Source of the DNA: Alphaproteobacteria bacterium
Lineage (GTDB): Bacteria; Pseudomonadota; Alphaproteobacteria; SMXP01
Reading direction: 5' to 3'
DNA length: 41,684 nt
NCBI GenBank assembly: GCA_028285305.1
Contig: JANQPV010000004.1
Location: forward strand, 1-41,684
Made by a program: the position numbers and the translations under genes. The number at the start of each line of letters is the position of its first letter. Positions within the stretch are counted from its first letter, which is position 1. The notes below the pieces were generated by a model that ran no database searches, was not told the DNA's origin, and saw only the letters and a list, made by a program, of their open reading frames with translations. Of the stretch, positions 8,171 through 17,188 are shown in pieces.

Positions 8171-9298
8171 AACCATCGTTTCGAGGAAGACCACAGTCGA
8201 GTCTTCGCTCGGTGCGGACGCTGGCCGGTCCGATTCGACGAACTGAACACCGCCACCAATGGAAAAGATGTCGTTGTGGGAATAGTCCAGGCCGCCTTGT
8301 ATGGCATTTGTTTCTTGCGGGAACTCCGCGCCCAAGAGACCAATGGTCGCCAGACCGATTTCGCTGTCGTCAGACCCGTACGCCACCATAAAGCCCCACG
8401 GACCCCGTTCGTAGGAGGCACCGATATCGTAGGCAATATACTCACCGCGAGAATCGCCCAGGCCGCTTTCCTTAAAGGAACCTCCAATAGTGAAGCCGCC
8501 CATCGAGAAATTGGCCCCCAGCGAATAAGAGTTCAAAGTGTCTTGGAAAGGAGAAATGTCGTCCACATCGGCACGCAAGAACGACGCGCTCACACCGATT
8601 GTAACTGCATTGATCTTCTGGAGATAATCAACGCCGACTTCGACAATGTTTTCGTAGTCGCGCGTGTCCACGTAGACCGCCGAATTCTCGCAGTACTCGC
8701 TTTCGCAATCCCGCGAACTCGGCGCATAGGAAATACCGCCTTTAAGTCCCAAGATACGCGGCGACTGGAACGCAACCTTTAGAGAATAGTCGTCGAAGCC
8801 GTTCCGCACGGAGTTTACAGAATTAATGACATTCAAACGGGACAGGTCCGTATTTCGATCGTTCACACCGTTCGCATAAAAGACCGTGGGCGAAAGATAC
8901 GCGTATTGCGCACCAATCCCATCCAACCGGCCGAACTGCACTCTGCCGAAGAACGTGTCCATAAAAATGAACGCTTGCTCAACGAACGTGCCCTCGGGCT
9001 CTTGGATTGAGCCGGTGCCCTCCTCTGCATTTGCTTCAAACTCAAAACCGATCTTGATGCCATTGTCGAAAATTGCATCAAGACCCAGATGAAGTTCAGC
9101 ATCCCCGGCGAAAGAATACCTGTCATTAGACGGCACAGCGGAGTCGGAATAACCGGCAACACCGGATACAAACCCCGACACGCTACGTTCATAATCGGCC
9201 GACAGCGCCGGGGTAGAGAGTGAGCCAACCAGAAGCGCGGCGGCACTTATAGCACCTCCGATCTTACTACCCAGTATCACTTTCCCACGCCTATTCAT
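8162..9298 (-). CDS. Gram-negative porin
   Basis: A 378-residue outer-membrane beta-barrel of the general bacterial porin type. It has a signal peptide (about residues 1-33, cleavage near ALS-ADY), alternating amphipathic strands, an eyelet-like RVQFGRLDG segment (typical porin FGRxxG), long loops rich in Asp/Asn/Ser and a C-terminal phenylalanine (TMVSF) as required for BAM-dependent assembly. Two cysteines in a loop (CESEYC) could form a disulphide. ATG 9298 is preferred over an in-frame ATG 7 codons earlier because GGCAGG precedes it and the basic n-region then has normal length. Substrate cannot be told from sequence. The promoter should lie in 9299-9676, which also contains a CtrA box. 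Confidence 0.9.
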   Translation of the reverse strand: MNRRGKVILGSKIGGAISAAALLVGSLSTPALSADYERSVSGFVSGVAGYSDSAVPSNDRYSFAGDAELHLGLDAIFDNGIKIGFEFEANAEEGTGSIQEPEGTFVEQAFIFMDTFFGRVQFGRLDGIGAQYAYLSPTVFYANGVNDRNTDLSRLNVINSVNSVRNGFDDYSLKVAFQSPRILGLKGGISYAPSSRDCESEYCENSAVYVDTRDYENIVEVGVDYLQKINAVTIGVSASFLRADVDDISPFQDTLNSYSLGANFSMGGFTIGGSFKESGLGDSRGEYIAYDIGASYERGPWGFMVAYGSDDSEIGLATIGLLGAEFPQETNAIQGGLDYSHNDIFSIGGGVQFVESDRPASAPSEDSTVVFLETMVSF

Positions 9299-9676
9299 TT
9301 GCCTGCCGAATCGCCGCAATTAACCAACTTTATGTAATGATGGCCGGTTATTGGCGTCAAGTGAACAAGTCTTAATGGTACCCTCATCCGGCCATTTCTC
9401 TGGGAAATGTCTCACAAATTCAACACCTTGAGGAACCACCGGATTAAGATTGGGTTAAGCTTTGAGGACGCTAAAAAATCAGGTTCAACCCTAGTTTTGT
9501 CATATTTGCACGGGATACCGAACATGCTAAGAGAAATCGCTAGATTCGCTCCACGCCGCAAACTGTAGCGTCGGGTGGCTGGAGAGACGTAACATTCTTG
9601 TGGATGCCGGGGAATTAACTGCGACAGCGGCGCGAACCAGCGTCTGAGCCGGGCGTAACAAAGACACGGAAATACA
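9299..9676. other. Divergent promoter region between porin and lipoprotein genes
   Basis: 378 bases without a credible gene. It must hold both promoters. The only site I can name is the CtrA-like box at 9444-9458; the neighbouring AT-rich stretch (9470-9545) has no clear -35/-10 pair. Confidence 0.5.
9444..9458. promoter_or_regulatory. CtrA-type box TTAA-N7-TTAA
   Basis: TTAAGATTGGGTTAA matches the full CtrA recognition consensus with exact 7-base spacing. It lies 146 bases upstream of the porin start and 219 bases upstream of the DUF3576 lipoprotein start, so either outer-membrane gene could be under cell-cycle control. Binding itself is inferred. Confidence 0.55.
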
Positions 9677-10303
9677 ATGGTTGGACAGGTGCTAAAATCG
9701 GTTTTGTGCATAGGGCTGCTGACCGCCATGGCAGGATGTGGATCTCTTGAAGAAATCCCGGATGAGGACATGTTTGGCAATGAGATACCGGCAAAGAGGG
9801 AACCTCAACGACAAACCGCAGAACGCTTCCCGCCTCAGCAACCCACGAGCAGCTCTTCTCAGCAGACCTCGGGTCGCTCCGCCAGCATTGACGACGAGGA
9901 CGATGGGCTAGGCTTTACTGACATATTGCCCTTCTTCGGAGACAAAAAGGAAGACCCGGTCGAGGCCGGCGGCGCCGCGCCCGTTCTTGGAGTGAACAAT
10001 TTCTTGTGGCGGGCGACGCTGGACACGCTGTCCTTCATGCCCCTTTCCTCGGCTGATCCGGTGGGCGGTGTGGTTATCACCGATTGGTACGCCGACCCCT
10101 CGAACCCGGAAGAGCGCTTTAAGGTCACCGTATATATTCTGGACCAGCGATTGCGGGCCGATGGGCTACGGGTGTCGGCATTCAAACAAGTTCAAGACAG
10201 CGGTGATTGGCGGGACTCGCCCATCGACAAAACGACAGTGGCTGACCTAGAGAACGCGATCCTAACCCGCGCACGCCAACTGCGGGTTGCCGGCCTCCAA
10301 TAG
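9677..10303 (+). CDS. DUF3576 lipoprotein
   Basis: A 208-residue lipoprotein with signal peptide and lipobox AMAGC (Cys21). It continues with a disordered Gln/Ser/Pro-rich linker (about residues 38-70), an acidic patch, and a C-terminal DUF3576 domain (about 95-208) containing NFLWRATLDTLSFMPLSSADP, shown here only as FLWRATLDTLSFMPL, and GGVVITDWY. DUF3576 proteins typically sit just upstream of leuS in alphaproteobacteria, exactly as here, and are presumed envelope proteins of unknown role. The 89-base gap to leuS fits co-transcription with leuS-lptE-holA. Confidence 0.88.
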   Translation: MVGQVLKSVLCIGLLTAMAGCGSLEEIPDEDMFGNEIPAKREPQRQTAERFPPQQPTSSSSQQTSGRSASIDDEDDGLGFTDILPFFGDKKEDPVEAGGAAPVLGVNNFLWRATLDTLSFMPLSSADPVGGVVITDWYADPSNPEERFKVTVYILDQRLRADGLRVSAFKQVQDSGDWRDSPIDKTTVADLENAILTRARQLRVAGLQ

Positions 10304-10392
10304 CGCTTTTCTCACATCGCGAAATTCGTTAAGGGGGCATTCATCAGAATTGTCCCAAATTGAACCATGCAAGAACGACAGGTTCAGGTCCC

Positions 10393-12990
10393 ATGACCAA
10401 CCGTTACAATCCCAAAGAGAGCGAACCCAAGTGGCAGCAGGCCTGGTTGGAAAACGAGTGTTTCACAACCACAAAGGCGCCGGGTAAGCCGAAATATTAT
10501 GTGCTTGAGATGTTTCCCTATCCCTCGGGGCGCATCCACATGGGACACGTTCGCAACTATACGATTGGTGACGTGATTGCCCGCTACAAAAAGGCGAAGG
10601 GTTTCAATGTCCTCCATCCAATGGGGTGGGACGCCTTCGGCATGCCGGCAGAAAACGCGGCCATGGAGCGAAATGTCCATCCGGCGGAATGGACGTATGC
10701 GAACATCGACGCCATGCGGTCGCAACTTAAACTCATGGGGCTCTCTTTTGATTGGGACCGTGAATTCGCCACATGTGATGTGACCTACTATCGCCACCAG
10801 CAAGAGCTGTTCTTAGATTTTTTGGACAAGGGCTTGGCGTACCGAAAGGAGGCGAGCGTAAATTGGGATCCAGTCGATCAAACCGTCCTCGCCAACGAAC
10901 AGGTCATCGACGGCAAGGGCTGGCGCTCCGGCGCACCCGTCGAAAAGAAGAAGCTCTCCCAGTGGTTCTTCAAGACAACAGCCTATGCTGATGATCTGCT
11001 CGAGAGTCTTCAAACTTTGGAGCGCTGGCCGGAAAAAGTCCGCATTATGCAGGCCAATTGGATCGGCAGGTCCGAAGGCCTAAAGATGACGTTCCAGTTG
11101 GTGGGCGAGGGCGCGCCGGAAGACGGTCTAGGGATATATACGACACGGCCTGACACGCTGTTTGGCGCTAGTTTTTGTGCTGTCGCACCGGATCACCCGA
11201 TCGCAGAGTCATGGACAGCCAAAAACAGGGAAGCAGCCGAATTCGTTGAACGGTGTCGCCGCTCCGGCACCAGCGCCGAAGAAATTGAAACCGCTGAAAA
11301 ACTGGGGTTTCGCCTGCCGTTTTCAGCGAAGCATCCGTTCATTGAGGGCAAGGAATTGCCGGTCTTCATCGCCAATTTCATCCTTATGGAGTATGGCACC
11401 GGCGCGATCTTCGGCTGTCCGGCCCATGACCAACGCGATCTCGATTTCGCCCGCAAGTACGGCTTAGACGTGACACCGGTTGTCGTCCCGGAGCAAGAAG
11501 ACCCGGTCACCTTCGAGATTGGGGCCGAAGCCTATGTCGGCGACGGCAAACTAGCCAACTCCGATTTTCTAAACGGTTTAGAGGTCGAAGCAGCCAAAGA
11601 TCTCGCAATCCGCAAGATCGAGGAAAGAGGCGAGGGCACCCGAACGGTAAATTTCAAACTGCGTGATTGGGGCGTGTCCCGTCAGCGCTATTGGGGCTGC
11701 CCCATACCGATCATCCAATGCGACACATGCGGGCCGGTGCCTGTTCCAAAAGCTGATTTGCCTGTCGAGTTACCCAGCGACATTGATTTCTCTGAGCCGG
11801 GCAATCCCCTCGACCGGCACCCCACGTGGCGGAACGTCAAATGTCCGAAATGCGGCAGACCTGCGCGGCGGGAAACAGACACGCTCGACACATTTGTCGA
11901 CTCCTCATGGTACTTTGCGCGTTTCTGCGACAGCCACGCAAAGACCCCGGTGAATACCACCGACACAGATTATTGGCTGCCGGTTGATCAATATATCGGC
12001 GGCATCGAGCATGCCATTCTGCATTTGCTTTATTCGCGGTTTTTCGTGCGAGCGATGAAGGATACGGGACACCTGTCTTTGAAAGAACCTTTTGCCGGTC
12101 TCTTCACCCAAGGAATGGTCACTCACGAAACGTATACGGACGAGCACGGCAAAGCCGTACTGCCCGATCTTGTCCGCATCGAGACTCAGGGCGAAAGCCG
12201 CTCGGGGATCCACGTGGAAACCGGAAAGCCCGTTTCCATTGGCGCCACCGAGAAAATGTCCAAGTCCAAAAAGAACGTCGTCAATCCGGAAGAAATCATC
12301 AAGCAATACGGCGCCGACACCGCCCGTTGGTTCATGCTGTCTGACTCTCCGCCCGAGAGAGACGTGGAATGGACCGACGCTGGCATCGATGGAGCCTGGA
12401 AATTCGTCCAACGTCTTTGGACCATCGTTCACGAGCTGGGCGCGAGAGTGGACCCGGGTGACACCCAAAAGGCCGAACCGAGCAAAGAGGCGATCGGCCT
12501 TCGGCAGTTGACTCATCGCTCTATCGCTTCAATTACCGAAGCGATTGAGACATTCCGCTTTAATCTCGCAGTCGCCCAGATCTATGAGTTGAGCAATACG
12601 ATTCGCAAATCTGGACCGGCGCTCAAAGATGCAAACGCCGCCGACAATGAGATATTGGCAGACGCGGTCAAAGCGCTCGTCCAATTGGTCGCCCCCATGA
12701 TGCCGCACTTCGCCGAGGAGGCTTGGTCAAATCTGGGCTACACAGGACTTGTGGTTGATCAGCCCTGGCCCGAAGCCAAGAGCGAATACAGCGAAATCGC
12801 GAACGTAACTATGCCGATTCAAGTAAACGGCAAGCGGCGCGCGGAATTGAGCGTTCCAAAAGACGTTCCCCAAGCTGAGATCGAAAAACTGGCCTTAGCG
12901 AACGATCGCATCCAAGAAATGATTGGTGACAAAGCCATAAAGAAAGTTATCGTGGTCCCCCAACGGATCGTGAATATTGTTGTGGGCTAG
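10393..12990 (+). CDS. leuS: Leucyl-tRNA synthetase
   Basis: Class I leucyl-tRNA synthetase of 865 residues, charging tRNA-Leu. The HIGH-type motif is HMGH at residues 49-52 ([10 protein letters not shown]), the CP1 editing domain carries [11 protein letters not shown] and [14 protein letters not shown], a zinc-type pair CDTC/CPKC appears before [13 protein letters not shown], and KMSKS lies at about 621-625 ([11 protein letters not shown]). The anticodon-binding and C-terminal domains follow. Length is normal. ATG 10393 matches the usual N-terminus (xNxYNPxxxEPKWQ); the frame opens 11 codons earlier without family similarity. The next gene, lptE, starts 2 bases after the stop. Confidence 0.98.
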   Translation: MTNRYNPKESEPKWQQAWLENECFTTTKAPGKPKYYVLEMFPYPSGRIHMGHVRNYTIGDVIARYKKAKGFNVLHPMGWDAFGMPAENAAMERNVHPAEWTYANIDAMRSQLKLMGLSFDWDREFATCDVTYYRHQQELFLDFLDKGLAYRKEASVNWDPVDQTVLANEQVIDGKGWRSGAPVEKKKLSQWFFKTTAYADDLLESLQTLERWPEKVRIMQANWIGRSEGLKMTFQLVGEGAPEDGLGIYTTRPDTLFGASFCAVAPDHPIAESWTAKNREAAEFVERCRRSGTSAEEIETAEKLGFRLPFSAKHPFIEGKELPVFIANFILMEYGTGAIFGCPAHDQRDLDFARKYGLDVTPVVVPEQEDPVTFEIGAEAYVGDGKLANSDFLNGLEVEAAKDLAIRKIEERGEGTRTVNFKLRDWGVSRQRYWGCPIPIIQCDTCGPVPVPKADLPVELPSDIDFSEPGNPLDRHPTWRNVKCPKCGRPARRETDTLDTFVDSSWYFARFCDSHAKTPVNTTDTDYWLPVDQYIGGIEHAILHLLYSRFFVRAMKDTGHLSLKEPFAGLFTQGMVTHETYTDEHGKAVLPDLVRIETQGESRSGIHVETGKPVSIGATEKMSKSKKNVVNPEEIIKQYGADTARWFMLSDSPPERDVEWTDAGIDGAWKFVQRLWTIVHELGARVDPGDTQKAEPSKEAIGLRQLTHRSIASITEAIETFRFNLAVAQIYELSNTIRKSGPALKDANAADNEILADAVKALVQLVAPMMPHFAEEAWSNLGYTGLVVDQPWPEAKSEYSEIANVTMPIQVNGKRRAELSVPKDVPQAEIEKLALANDRIQEMIGDKAIKKVIVVPQRIVNIVVG

Positions 12991-12992
12991 GT

Positions 12993-13493
12993 ATGGGTCG
13001 CCGCTTTATTGCTCTTTTAGGTTTTTCCTTGTTGGCTGGATGCGGGTTCCAGCCGATGTACGGGTCGCTTTCTCCCAACACTCAAGCCGGAATCGAGCTG
13101 GAGAATATTGAACTGTCGATCCCCAACACGCGTCTAGGCGCCCTTCTTCATAATCAGCTGGCCGATACAATCTATTCACAAGGCGCCCCCGCGGAACCGG
13201 CTCACCAGCTGGCCATTCAGATAGACTCATTCGAGCGCAGCACGGCCTTGAGAATTGATGCCTCAACGGCGCGGGAGATTTTCGAGCTGCAAACCCGTTT
13301 TCAGCTGACCGATATTGAATCAGGAGAGGTGGTTTACACAGGAGCCAGGACGACCACCGCGTCATATGACGTTGTCGACTCGCAATTCTCCACTCTTGTT
13401 TCTAAGGAAGACGCTCAAACACGCGCAGTCCGCCAAATGAGCGACGATATCAAACTAGACCTAGGATGGCACTTTTCTCAGCTGACTGAGTAA
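12993..13493 (+). CDS. lptE: LPS-assembly lipoprotein LptE
   Basis: A 166-residue lipoprotein with lipobox LLAGC (Cys17) directly followed by GFQPMYG, the typical start of alphaproteobacterial LptE. LptE plugs the LptD barrel that inserts lipopolysaccharide into the outer membrane. Beta-strand segments (IELENIEL, LAIQIDSFER, FELQTRFQLTD, GARTTTASYDVVDSQFSTL) and a C-terminal helix fit the fold. It is only 2 bases downstream of leuS and 47 bases upstream of holA, the standard alphaproteobacterial order. Confidence 0.92.
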   Translation: MGRRFIALLGFSLLAGCGFQPMYGSLSPNTQAGIELENIELSIPNTRLGALLHNQLADTIYSQGAPAEPAHQLAIQIDSFERSTALRIDASTAREIFELQTRFQLTDIESGEVVYTGARTTTASYDVVDSQFSTLVSKEDAQTRAVRQMSDDIKLDLGWHFSQLTE

Positions 13494-13540
13494 AAGATCT
13501 ATAGTTCGCCGCACTGCGTGCTTATACACACGTCCAATCA

Positions 13541-14449
13541 ATGAAACTCAGCCCCGACCATATTGAGAAATTGACGGATGGACAGCTCAGTTCAACGTTA
13601 ATTGCACTTGTACACGGTTCGGACGTTGGCTTGGTCGCGGAGACCGCAAAGGGTGTTCTCGATCGACTGGGCGTCTCTAAGCAAGATCCATTTCACTATA
13701 ACGAGCTCGAAGAAGACACTTTTAAGTCGAGACCTGCGAGCCTTATGGAGGAACTCGAGACATTGAGCTTTGACGGCGGAAAACGGTTGGTCTTGCTCCG
13801 AGCCTCCCAAGAGAGAACAGCGACGCTGATCAACACTCAATTGGATAAGTTGGAAACCAGCGACAATCCACCCGTCCTCTTACTGATTAAATCGGTCCCA
13901 CTGAAAGCGAACAATCCCCTGCGCAAAACAGCGGAAAAGGCCAAGAATATGATTGCCTTTTCATGCGAGCCGGACAATGCGGCAAGTCTGAAGTCCGTCA
14001 TCCAGCAGACACTGCACCAAGAAGGCCTAACCATTCAAAGCGATGCACTCTCCACGCTGCTCGAGGAGTTTGGCGACGATCGCGCCTACACACGAAACGA
14101 GCTCGAAAAACTGATCCTATTCAAATCGGGCGACAAAAGCCCGATCACGCTTGAAGAAGTTTCCGAACTGACCGCAGCCCAAAACAATGCCACGCTGTTC
14201 GAAATCGCCAAGGCCGTAACCGGCAAAAAACCGCAACAGGTCGAAAAGCTTTTGAACAAGGCTTTCGTCCAAGGCGAGTCGCCGGTTGGCATTGTGCGCA
14301 CGGTCTTGCGATTTGTCGAGCGCACCAAACCTCCCGTATCGGGCGCCATCTTCTCGGCTCTCTACGAAGCGGAACGACAGCTCAAGTCCACGAGTTACCC
14401 GGACGTTGCCATTTGCCGCCAAACATTGATCAGGATCGCAAAACGCTGA
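13541..14449 (+). CDS. holA: DNA polymerase III delta subunit
   Basis: HolA is the clamp-loader subunit that opens the beta clamp. The 302-residue protein has the degenerate AAA+ N-terminal domain (ALVHGSDVGLVAE in place of a P-loop, as normal for delta), the segment SLMEELETLSFDGGKRLVLLR, and the C-terminal collar with NNATLFEIAKAVTGKKPQQ. It is somewhat shorter than the roughly 340 residues common in the family. The gene lies third in leuS-lptE-holA. Just past the stop, an imperfect nested hairpin (CCGGCA 14454-14459 with TGCCGG 14468-14473) lacks a T-run and is only a doubtful terminator. The usual follow-up gene parB is absent here. Confidence 0.93.
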   Translation: MKLSPDHIEKLTDGQLSSTLIALVHGSDVGLVAETAKGVLDRLGVSKQDPFHYNELEEDTFKSRPASLMEELETLSFDGGKRLVLLRASQERTATLINTQLDKLETSDNPPVLLLIKSVPLKANNPLRKTAEKAKNMIAFSCEPDNAASLKSVIQQTLHQEGLTIQSDALSTLLEEFGDDRAYTRNELEKLILFKSGDKSPITLEEVSELTAAQNNATLFEIAKAVTGKKPQQVEKLLNKAFVQGESPVGIVRTVLRFVERTKPPVSGAIFSALYEAERQLKSTSYPDVAICRQTLIRIAKR

Positions 14450-14588
14450 ACCGCCGGCACCCATTTCTGCCGGAAATTTGCGGTTCTAGAGCGAAAGGTG
14501 CTAGATCTCCACGATACAACAAATCGCCGTTCGAAGCCGCAACACGCAACCGAACCAAAAGCGATCGACAAAGCGGGTGAGGAAAATC

Positions 14589-16442
14589 ATGAGCATACGC
14601 CTATCTCTTCTTTCTATATGCATATGTACACTGACCAATACGGCGTTCGCCCAAGACAATCCATCCGAGCGGCAAGCCTTCTTTGGCGACGTGCACATTC
14701 ACACCCGCAATTCGTTTGACGCCTTTGTCTTTGGCACCCGGACCACTCCGGATGACGCCTATCGATTCGCAAAAGGGGAAAAGATCAAGCATGACGGCGG
14801 ATATGAAATTCAGCTCGCCGGACCGCCGCTCGACTTTCTGGCCGTGACAGACCACGGAGAATATTTGGGCGTCATCCCGGCCATGGCGACACCCGGCCAC
14901 CCCCTGTCGAAAACCGAAACGGCGAAAGCCGCCTTCGGCGAAAACGCTGAACAGGCCCAGGCAACGTTTCAACAAGTAGGCGGCTCTTTTGTCATCGGCG
15001 AGCCCATCGAAGAGATCAATGATCAAGAACATATGAATTCGATCTGGTCTGAGACCGTGGCGACAGCGGACAAACACTACAAGCCGGGCGAGTTCACGAC
15101 CTTCGCCGGCTACGAATTCACGGCCATGCGGTTGCTTGATCAGGACGCGGGAGCTGCTGCCAATCTTCACCGCAACGTCATCTTCCGAGACAAAGCCCCC
15201 GGCCAACTCTTCACCACACTGAATTCCATCAATCCGGAAGATCTCTGGGCTTGGATGGAAGACCAACGCAAAGCGGGTATTGATGCCCTCGCGATCCCCC
15301 ACAATTCAAACGCCTCCAATGGGGAGATGTTCGCTCTGCAATCCTATGACGGCAGCGATCTGACCGCAGAGTACGCCCGCCTGCGAATGGCGAATGAACC
15401 CATTGTGGAAATCACCCAGATCAAAGGCACCTCCGACACCCATCCGCTCTTGTCCCCTAATGACGAGTGGGCCGATTTTGAACAGTACGAACAGTTTATT
15501 GGCAGCGCGGCCAAATCCTCAGTCAATGAAGGGGATTTCGTCCGCGCATCCTTGGCCCGCGGTTTGGCGATCGAGGACGAGATTCAAGTCAATCCTTATG
15601 CCTTTGGTCTTATCGGATCTAGCGACACCCACGTGGCAGCTGCCACGTTGGTGGAAGAAACCCACTGGGGCAAATTCCCGACGGATGGGGCAGGGCCCGA
15701 GGCCAGAAATTCGGTTCCCCCGAAGGGAGCAAAGACGTGGACAACGAGCACGGAAGCCGGAGGCCGTCTTCTTGCTGCCGGACAATATAGCGCCAGCGGT
15801 TTGGCAGCGGTCTGGGCCGATGAAAATACCCGCGATGCCATTTTCGATGCCATGCGCCGCCGCGAAACCTTTGGCACCTCGGGGCCGCGCATGAAGGTGC
15901 GCTTTTTTGCCGGCACCGGCTTCACGCCGGATATGTTGAACAAGACAACCATGCTTGAAGAAGCCTACGCGTCAGGTGTGCCCATGGGCGGAGAGCTGAC
16001 CGATGACAACGGCGCCATGGCGCCCGGCTTCATTGCTTGGGCCACAAAAGATCCCATGAGCGCACCCTTACAACGCCTACAGATCATTAAGGTCTGGGCC
16101 GAAGGCAATGCACTAAAAGAAGCTGTCTATGACGTCGCTTGTCCGGGAGGCGCCGAAGTCGATCAACTGACCCACCGCTGTCCCGACAATGGCGCCAGCA
16201 TTGATGTGAAGACCTGCGAAACAAGCGAGGGAACCGCCGCCAGCGAGCTCAAAGCCTTTTGGAGCGACCCTGAATTCGATCCACGCATGGATGCGGCGTA
16301 TTACGTCCGTGTGCTGGAGAACCCCACATGCCGCTGGTCCACCTGGGATGCAATCCGCAACGGCACACCGCCCAACCCGGACTTGCCCGCAACGCTCCAA
16401 GAGCGCGCCTGGTCCTCACCTATTTGGTACAAAGCGAATTAG
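14589..16442 (+). CDS. DUF3604 protein, secreted PHP-like putative metallohydrolase
   Basis: A 617-residue intact paralogue of the broken gene at 1292-3235. A signal peptide (residues 1-21, AFA cleavage before QD) exports it to the periplasm. PHP-like metal-binding motifs are in order: GDVHIHT (H36, H38), VTDHGEY, YEFT, IPHNSN and GSSDTH. A conserved C-terminal beta region holds PLQRLQIIKVW, several cysteines and RAWSSPIWY at the end. DUF3604 proteins lack a firm function; a phosphoesterase- or amidohydrolase-like reaction is inferred from the metal motifs. ATG 14589 is used (GAGG 6 nt upstream); an in-frame GTG lies 4 codons earlier. It stands alone between holA and the TetR gene. Confidence 0.85.
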   Translation: MSIRLSLLSICICTLTNTAFAQDNPSERQAFFGDVHIHTRNSFDAFVFGTRTTPDDAYRFAKGEKIKHDGGYEIQLAGPPLDFLAVTDHGEYLGVIPAMATPGHPLSKTETAKAAFGENAEQAQATFQQVGGSFVIGEPIEEINDQEHMNSIWSETVATADKHYKPGEFTTFAGYEFTAMRLLDQDAGAAANLHRNVIFRDKAPGQLFTTLNSINPEDLWAWMEDQRKAGIDALAIPHNSNASNGEMFALQSYDGSDLTAEYARLRMANEPIVEITQIKGTSDTHPLLSPNDEWADFEQYEQFIGSAAKSSVNEGDFVRASLARGLAIEDEIQVNPYAFGLIGSSDTHVAAATLVEETHWGKFPTDGAGPEARNSVPPKGAKTWTTSTEAGGRLLAAGQYSASGLAAVWADENTRDAIFDAMRRRETFGTSGPRMKVRFFAGTGFTPDMLNKTTMLEEAYASGVPMGGELTDDNGAMAPGFIAWATKDPMSAPLQRLQIIKVWAEGNALKEAVYDVACPGGAEVDQLTHRCPDNGASIDVKTCETSEGTAASELKAFWSDPEFDPRMDAAYYVRVLENPTCRWSTWDAIRNGTPPNPDLPATLQERAWSSPIWYKAN

Positions 16443-16518
16443 CGAAACCAGAATCCCGGGGTCGAGTGTACCTCGCGCACACACGGCCCTCGGCTGCGCG
16501 AGACTCACTTGAGAACAC

Positions 16519-17118
16519 TCACGGTCTGCCACGCCCCAAAAGCCCGTCCATCACGCGCTCGATCCATTCGCGGGTAATCGCCTCTCCCATTATCAGATGG
16601 CGGAAATAAACTGCGCCAGCAGCAGAAGCAAAGAACGCCTCTTCATCGAAATCGCTTGCAATCTCGCCACGCTCAATGGCCCGTGCAAAGATCGGCGCAA
16701 CATCTAATTGGCGAACGGCCCACAATTTTGACTGCTCGATCGGCTCAACCTGTTGACGGAGTGTGAGCGCGGCAATGAGCGCGGCAGACCCCAAAGGTCC
16801 GGAGATGAATTCACCGATCTGCTCTAAGATCGCCACCAGATCCTCCCGCAGCGACCCGGTGTCGGGAATCAGGATCTGATCCGATGTCGCCTGCAGCACC
16901 GCCTCTTCCACCAACAAGGCGGGGGAGGCCCAGCGCCGGTAGAGGGTGGCGCGGCCCACGCCGGCGCGCTGCGCCACCTCTTGAAATGTCACGGCCTCTA
17001 TTCCCCTCTCTAGCAACAAGTCTTGCGTTGCCGCAAAGATCCGCCGGGAGACATCTGCCGTGCGTCCGCCGGGCCGCTTTCCCGTTGAAGATTTTTTTCT
17101 CATTCCGTGGCTTGACAT
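16519..17118 (-). CDS. TetR/AcrR-family repressor
   Basis: A 199-residue regulator with a basic N-terminal tail and a TetR DNA-binding domain (about residues 24-70) showing TFQEVAQRAGVGRATLYRRW, then a helical ligand/dimer domain ending in a TetR_C-like LRQQVEP...FARAIERGEI arrangement. It is divergent from the flavoprotein monooxygenase gene, with 70 bases between starts that contain one long palindrome, so it most likely represses that operon and itself until a substrate binds. AAGGAG 5 nt before ATG 17118 fixes the start. Confidence 0.92.
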   Translation of the reverse strand: MSSHGMRKKSSTGKRPGGRTADVSRRIFAATQDLLLERGIEAVTFQEVAQRAGVGRATLYRRWASPALLVEEAVLQATSDQILIPDTGSLREDLVAILEQIGEFISGPLGSAALIAALTLRQQVEPIEQSKLWAVRQLDVAPIFARAIERGEIASDFDEEAFFASAAGAVYFRHLIMGEAITREWIERVMDGLLGRGRP

Positions 17119-17128
17119 GCGATCTCCT

Positions 17129-17150
17129 TAATGAGTCATATGTATCATTA
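17129..17150. promoter_or_regulatory. Palindromic TetR operator
   Basis: TAATGAgtCATATGtaTCATTA is a 22-base palindrome with mismatches only at the two lower-case dinucleotides, placed between the divergent TetR (start 17118) and monooxygenase (start 17189) genes. Size and position fit a TetR operator. Confidence 0.7.
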
Positions 17151-17188
17151 ACAAACTCCAAAGTCCAACCTTATGGGAGCGAATTCAC

